Below are positions 60,244 to 64,000 of a DNA stretch of 64,000 nt, in pieces. The notes below the pieces were generated by a model that searched no databases, was not told where the DNA came from, and was given only the letters and a program-made list of their open reading frames with translations. The DNA comes from Chloroflexota bacterium (lineage in GTDB: Bacteria; Chloroflexota; UBA11872): NCBI GenBank assembly GCA_026706485.1, contig JAPOYR010000012.1, positions 62,001 to 126,000 of the forward strand. Direction: 5' to 3'. A program made the position numbers and the translations under genes. Every line of letters begins with the position of its first letter. Position 1 is the stretch's first letter.

Positions 60244-61301
60244 TGCGCGGCGAATTCCACCGCCTGCGCGTGCTCGCAACCCAGGCGGAGACGCCACAGG
60301 CCACCAGCATTGTCTTTCAGGTGCCGCCGGCCAGCAGCGGGACGTTCCGCTGGCGCGCCGGCCAGCACATCACCCTGCGTCTGCGAATTGACGGTGCCGA
60401 GGTCCGCCGCACCTACTCCATCTCCGAGACTCCGGCCGCCGGGGCCCCACTGCGCATAACCGTCAAGCGCGTGGCCGGCGGCCTTGTGTCCAACCACATC
60501 AACGACCATGTCGGCGCGGGCGACACGATGGAGGTGCTGCCGCCATTCGGCAGCTTCAGTCTGGACGCCGACCCGCAGGCGCGGCGCACGCACTATTTCT
60601 TTGGCGCTGGCAGCGGAATCACCCCGCTGTACGCGATGATCCGCTCCGTCCTCGCGGCCGAACCCTACTCCGTGGCCCGGCTCGCCTACGGCAACGCCAA
60701 CGTCGACGCGATCATCTTTCGTGATGCCCTCGCCAGACTGGAAGCGAGCGGCGGCGGCCGGCTGACCGTTCGGCATGTCCTCTCCGCACCCTCCGATCAA
60801 TCTGCCTTCAGCTACTGGCGGCACGGCCGAATCGACGCCGCCACCGTCGCTGCATTCATTGACGCCCATCCGCCCTACGCCCAGGACACTCGTTACTACG
60901 TCTGCGGGCCGGGTGGGATGAATGCCGCCGTGCGCGCGGCCCTGCGCGGGCTGGACGTGCCGGAAGTCCGCATCTTTAGCGAGAGTTTTGGCGCGGTGGC
61001 GCCGCCGGACGACTCGGTCGTCGGGGTGGCCGCCGAGGCGCGGGTGAGGCTGAATGGCCAGACGCTGACCGTCCCGGTCGCTGCCGGCCAAACGGTGCTG
61101 CATGCGGTGCGCGCGGCCGGTGGTCAGCCACCCTACTCCTGCGAGTCGGGCGTCTGTGGCGCCTGCCGTGCCTGGCTGCGAGATGGCGCCGCCCACCTGC
61201 GCGCGCGGATGGCCCTCACGGACGCCGAGGCGGACCGAGGCGTTGTCCTGACCTGCCAGGCCCTCCCGACGACCTCGCACCTGACCGTAGACTACGACTG
61301 A
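60243..61301 (+). CDS. Oxygenase reductase: FAD/NAD domain plus C-terminal [2Fe-2S] ferredoxin
   Basis: This 352-aa protein has the ferredoxin-NADP reductase fold with R-R-T-Y-S-I-S at 55-61 for FAD, G-A-G-S-G-I-T-P-L at 121-129 and Y-V-C-G-P-G-G-M for NAD(P). Its plant-type ferredoxin has Cys300, Cys305, Cys308 and Cys338. It transfers electrons from NADH to the Rieske oxygenase just upstream. The ATG at 60243 overlaps the oxygenase stop (TGATG). Confidence 0.92.
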   Translation: MRGEFHRLRVLATQAETPQATSIVFQVPPASSGTFRWRAGQHITLRLRIDGAEVRRTYSISETPAAGAPLRITVKRVAGGLVSNHINDHVGAGDTMEVLPPFGSFSLDADPQARRTHYFFGAGSGITPLYAMIRSVLAAEPYSVARLAYGNANVDAIIFRDALARLEASGGGRLTVRHVLSAPSDQSAFSYWRHGRIDAATVAAFIDAHPPYAQDTRYYVCGPGGMNAAVRAALRGLDVPEVRIFSESFGAVAPPDDSVVGVAAEARVRLNGQTLTVPVAAGQTVLHAVRAAGGQPPYSCESGVCGACRAWLRDGAAHLRARMALTDAEADRGVVLTCQALPTTSHLTVDYD

Positions 61302-61351
61302 ACGGGCCGCACGGCGCCGCCATTTGCCTCCACCGACCGCAGCCGCCCCAG

Positions 61352-61445
61352 CCTGAAGCTGGAGCGCCGCGTGTGATCGGCACATCAATGCCCGGTGCCG
61401 ACCGCGTGCCCGCTGCGCAAGGGCGCTTGGACGACGACGGCAGGC
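61352..61445 (+). pseudogene. AlkD remnant (two joined fragments)
   Basis: 61352-61408 is similar to AlkD bases 58090-58146 (C-T-G-A-A-G-C-T-G-G-A-G-C then GTGATCGGC-like). 61411-61445 is similar to 58704-58740 near the AlkD end. About 560 bases between them are missing, and each fragment has a one-base deletion. No open frame remains. It shows a second AlkD copy once lay here. Confidence 0.6.
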
Positions 61446-61452
61446 GGACGGC

Positions 61453-62316
61453 GTGATCTCGCTCATCCTCGACACGGACATCGGCGACGACGTGGACGAC
61501 GCCTTTGCGTTGGCCTTCGCCGCGCGGCACCCGGCAATCCGCCTCTGCGCCGTGACGACCGTGCTGGGCGACACGCGCTGGCGGGCGGCGCTGTCGCTGC
61601 GCCTGCTTGACGAGTTGGGCGTCGGCGATGTTCCAGTGGCCGCGGGCGAGCCGGACGGCGGCATCGAGGGCATTCCCCTGTCCGGCGATGTCGTGCTGCC
61701 CCAGGGCCGCGACGATCCTCGCCGCGATCCCCGGTCGGCCATCGATCTCATGGCCGACATGATCGCCACCGCGCCGGACCCCGTGTGGCTGGCAATCATC
61801 GGTCCCGCGACGAACGCCGCCGCCCTCCTGGCCGATCGCCCCGAGGCGCTCGATCGCCTGGCCGGGATCGTCATGATGGGCGGCCGGCACGATCCGAACA
61901 ACCCGCGCGAGCACAACTTCGGCGCCGATCCCGCCGCTGCGGCCGCCGTGTGCAACAGCGGCCGGCGCGTGCGGGTGGGCGATTACCTCGTCACGTCCCA
62001 GGCGAAGCTCCGGCGGGACGACCTGGCCCGGGTGCGACGCGCGCCAGGCATTGGCGCCTCGCTGGGGCTCATGCTCGAAACCTACCTGGACCGGCGCAAT
62101 CGCGATTGGACCAGCATGTACGACCCCGCGGTGCTCACGCTGGCATTGGGCGAGCAATTTCTGCGACTCGGTCTGACCTCCAGGCGCGCCGAGGTTGAGT
62201 CGGGCCAGGTTTGGTTTCGGGTCGCGAGTGAAGCAACCGAATTGCGCATCGCGGCATCGATCGGCGCCGCGGCCTTTCGCCGCGAACTGCTCGACGTCAT
62301 CGGAAGTAACGGGTGA
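61453..62316 (+). CDS. Nucleoside hydrolase (inosine-uridine preferring type)
   Basis: This 287-aa protein begins I-S-L-I-L-D-T-D-I-G-D-D-V-D-D-A-F-A, the calcium-binding DxDxxxDD motif of nucleoside hydrolases at residues 7-16. I-I-G-P-A-T-N and M-M-G-G are further family segments. It splits nucleosides into base and ribose. It starts with GTG at 61453. Its stop overlaps the next gene by four bases (GTGA). Confidence 0.9.
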   Translation: MISLILDTDIGDDVDDAFALAFAARHPAIRLCAVTTVLGDTRWRAALSLRLLDELGVGDVPVAAGEPDGGIEGIPLSGDVVLPQGRDDPRRDPRSAIDLMADMIATAPDPVWLAIIGPATNAAALLADRPEALDRLAGIVMMGGRHDPNNPREHNFGADPAAAAAVCNSGRRVRVGDYLVTSQAKLRRDDLARVRRAPGIGASLGLMLETYLDRRNRDWTSMYDPAVLTLALGEQFLRLGLTSRRAEVESGQVWFRVASEATELRIAASIGAAAFRRELLDVIGSNG

Positions 62317-63584
62317 GACTGCCCCGGAACCCCGACCTGGCCCCCGACAGCCCGCAGTTTCGACTCATCGACTCAGCGCGCATGGTGCTGGAGCAGGACG
62401 CCACGATCGAGGTGGTGTGGGTCGGCGGAAGCATTGCCGAAGGCACGGCGGACCGCTGGTCGGACGTGGACCTTCGCCTCGCCGTCGAGGAAGCCGATCT
62501 TCCCGCGGTCGTCGACACCATTCCGGAAACGCTGCCGGCGATCCATCCGGTGCTGGGATGGTTCAGCCGGACCCTTCGCGGTGGACACCTCGTCGTCGTC
62601 ACCTTCGAGGGCCCGCTGCGCGTGGACGTCGAGATCGCAACGCCGGCGGTCCTGCGCGGCCCGCGGCACGAGGCGGTGGCGCCGCTGATCGACCGGGACG
62701 GGCAGGTGGCGCGATTCGCCGACAAACCCTTCGCGCCGCCTCGACTCACGCCGGCGGAGTTGATCGAGCGTGAAGCGGCGCGGATTCCGTCCGAGGCGGG
62801 ACGCCTGCGGCAGGCCATCCAAGCCCGCTCGATTCTGGCGGCGATGCAGGCCCAGGCCACGCTGCTGGAGTCCGCCCAGCGCCTGCTTCTGCTGCTGCGC
62901 GACCCGCGCGCCGCAGGCCTTGCCGGGCCCAAGCACGCGGCGGACGCGCTGACGGCCGCCGATGTCGAGCCGCTCCTGGCTCCCCTGGGCGATTGGAGCG
63001 CCGCCTGGCCCGAACCGGCGGCAGATTCCATCGACCCCACCCTCGATATCCTGCGTCCGCTCGCGGCGGAGATACGGAATCGCCACGGGGCAACTGTTCC
63101 CCTGCATCCAGTGCCGCCGGATCCGGAACGCGCTCCGGCTGGTTCGAGCTACTTCAGCCGCGGTGCACTCACGGCGGCCGGAGCCGTTGAGGCCGCCCAC
63201 AACCTGCTGGTGCACGCCATGGTCGGCGCCAGCTACTACAACCGCGGCCTGTACACCGGGCTGCTCTGGGGCTATGCCATGGCGGCGCAACTCGCCGCCG
63301 ACCTGGCCCGCGTGCGCCCGCGAACGCCGGAGCTCGCGGCCCGGCTCGCGCCCGCCGACGCGGCCGCGTTCGAGTCCGCCCTGCGGCCGCTGCGGCTCGG
63401 CGGCGTCGAGGCCGTCCGCCTTGTCGCGGCCAACGTGTCGGCGTTGTATTCGCGCTACCTCGAGCGCGCCTGCGCCGCGCTCGGCGTGGCCTACCAGCGG
63501 CGGCTCGACCGCGAGGTCAACGCCTATCTATTCCGCGAAGGTGTGTTCGCCTACGACGTAACCGCCGCCAACCTCTCGCCGTGA
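62313..63584 (+). CDS. Nucleotidyltransferase-domain protein
   Basis: This 423-aa protein has an N-terminal nucleotidyltransferase signature V-G-G-S-I-A-E-G-T-A...S-D-V-D-L-R (about 36-55), the GS-x-DxD motif of minimal NTases. A long helical C-terminal half with S-S-Y-F-S-R-G-A-L and N-R-G-L-Y-T-G-L-L follows. Such proteins modify antibiotics, proteins or RNA. The target is unknown. Translation is coupled to the nucleoside hydrolase. Confidence 0.83.
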   Translation: MRLPRNPDLAPDSPQFRLIDSARMVLEQDATIEVVWVGGSIAEGTADRWSDVDLRLAVEEADLPAVVDTIPETLPAIHPVLGWFSRTLRGGHLVVVTFEGPLRVDVEIATPAVLRGPRHEAVAPLIDRDGQVARFADKPFAPPRLTPAELIEREAARIPSEAGRLRQAIQARSILAAMQAQATLLESAQRLLLLLRDPRAAGLAGPKHAADALTAADVEPLLAPLGDWSAAWPEPAADSIDPTLDILRPLAAEIRNRHGATVPLHPVPPDPERAPAGSSYFSRGALTAAGAVEAAHNLLVHAMVGASYYNRGLYTGLLWGYAMAAQLAADLARVRPRTPELAARLAPADAAAFESALRPLRLGGVEAVRLVAANVSALYSRYLERACAALGVAYQRRLDREVNAYLFREGVFAYDVTAANLSP

Positions 63585-63594
63585 ACCCGGCTGC

Positions 63595-64000
63595 TCACTC
63601 CAGCCGCCCGCTCGCGCCGCGTGCTCGCCGCCGCGCCCAACCCAGCGCGATGCACGCCCCCACCGCCGTCGTGCTGGCGAGCACGTTGAACAGGATGTCT
63701 CGCGCGTCAAATACGCGGTTGGGCAGAACCGCCTGAATGCCCTCGTCGAGCAGGCCCAACGACCCGGTCGCGAGAACGGCGACCAGGGGCGGCAGCGGAA
63801 CCCGCCGACCCTGGCGCGCGCGCTCGGCCAGCGCTTCGTAAACGAAGACGCCCACCACGCCGTATTCCATTAGGTGGGTGCGCTCTTCCTGACCAGTCAT
63901 CAGCCGCGCGACCATCAACAGGTAGGCCGCCGCGATGCCCAGCGCGACGGCGATCTCCACCCCGCCCGGACGCACTTGCAGCCCCTGCGTGACGATGGTC
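63595..64000 (-). CDS. VanZ-family membrane protein (cut by window end)
   Basis: The visible part has helices with H-L-M-E-Y-G-V-V-G-V-F-V and D-E-G-I-Q, the VanZ pattern near residues 35-80, and R-D-I-L-F-N-V. It ends in R-G-A-S-G-R-L-E. The frame stays open past a possible GTG at 63975 to the last base, so the start is probably beyond the window. VanZ relatives are small membrane proteins of uncertain role, some linked to antibiotic or phage resistance. Confidence 0.75.
   Translation of the reverse strand, partial: TIVTQGLQVRPGGVEIAVALGIAAAYLLMVARLMTGQEERTHLMEYGVVGVFVYEALAERARQGRRVPLPPLVAVLATGSLGLLDEGIQAVLPNRVFDARDILFNVLASTTAVGACIALGWARRRARGASGRLE

Noticed and set aside
60150-61955. 601-codon minus-strand frame over the Rieske reductase and nucleoside hydrolase
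   Set aside because: It covers genes whose active-site motifs are unambiguous on the plus strand.
1-64000. In-frame UGA (selenocysteine) genes
   Set aside because: I looked for genes ending early at TGA with conserved sequence beyond. None was convincing; all recognised genes end at family-typical positions.

Overview
The window is a gene-dense, GC-rich bacterial chromosome segment with many GTG starts and 1-4 nt start/stop overlaps. No rRNA, CRISPR array or intact transposon was seen. Gene content points to Chloroflexota, perhaps a marine SAR202/Dehalococcoidia-like lineage. Indicators are vWA proteins with long Val/Glu 'EVPVE' stalks, an ECF sigma-vWA pair, mixed catabolic genes (sulfatase, enolase superfamily, Gfo/Idh, ThDP enzymes, Rieske oxygenase), and dispersed short palindromes. 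This placement is inference from gene content, not a phylogeny.

Layout. 1-3900: a lower-GC accessory block with a truncated membrane-anchored unknown, a Cys-rich membrane unknown, an HNH nuclease fused to a DGQHR/ParB-like domain, and a DUF7662 protein. 4045-10839: a tightly packed sulfate-assimilation and tetrapyrrole operon, cysH-cysC-sat-hemC-cobA-hemD-hemB, followed by an EamA transporter. 10909-16513 (minus): parA-ftsZ-histidine kinase-membrane protein. 16794-21577: an ECF sigma/vWA system in two tandem copies, each with a GGAAC-N17-CGTA promoter and the same 15-bp terminal hairpin. The second copy has lost most of the sigma gene. 21654-30039: NIPSNAP, a TrkA pair, ribosomal protein L25, a transposase scar, a methyltransferase, a class A PBP, a Gfo/Idh oxidoreductase and DUF4202.

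30093-39597: a glycine-oxidase-like flavoenzyme, a selenocysteine tRNA, an XRE-Mrr restriction pair, a sulfatase, a cupin, an M16 peptidase pair (one active, one inactive-type), a small metallopeptidase, a threonine-synthase-like enzyme and DUF1801. 39853-44616: a ThDP enzyme, then the minus-strand operon enolase-superfamily/RibD_C/DUF362. 44671-49176: three toxin-antitoxin modules around an MFS exporter. One has an unusual 287-aa antitoxin-like partner. 49320-57190: a small membrane protein, a second ThDP enzyme, two paralogous secreted proteins resembling inactivated metallopeptidases, and a MoaD-like domain in frame with a solute-binding protein. 57330-64000: a cupin, tRNA-Glu, AlkD, a Rieske oxygenase/reductase cassette flanked by an AlkD remnant, a nucleoside hydrolase, a nucleotidyltransferase and a VanZ-like protein cut by the window end.

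How the genes connect. Sat and CysH reduce sulfate to sulfite, while HemC/HemD/CobA make the siroheme precursor that sulfite reductase needs. CysC makes PAPS, and a sulfatase lies elsewhere in the window. tRNA-Sec implies selenoprotein synthesis, but selA, selB, selD and a clear in-frame UGA gene were not found here. The strongest candidate for an undescribed system is the ECF sigma/vWA duplication. Next are the HNH-DGQHK operon, the chimeric antitoxin and the MoaD-binding-protein fusion.
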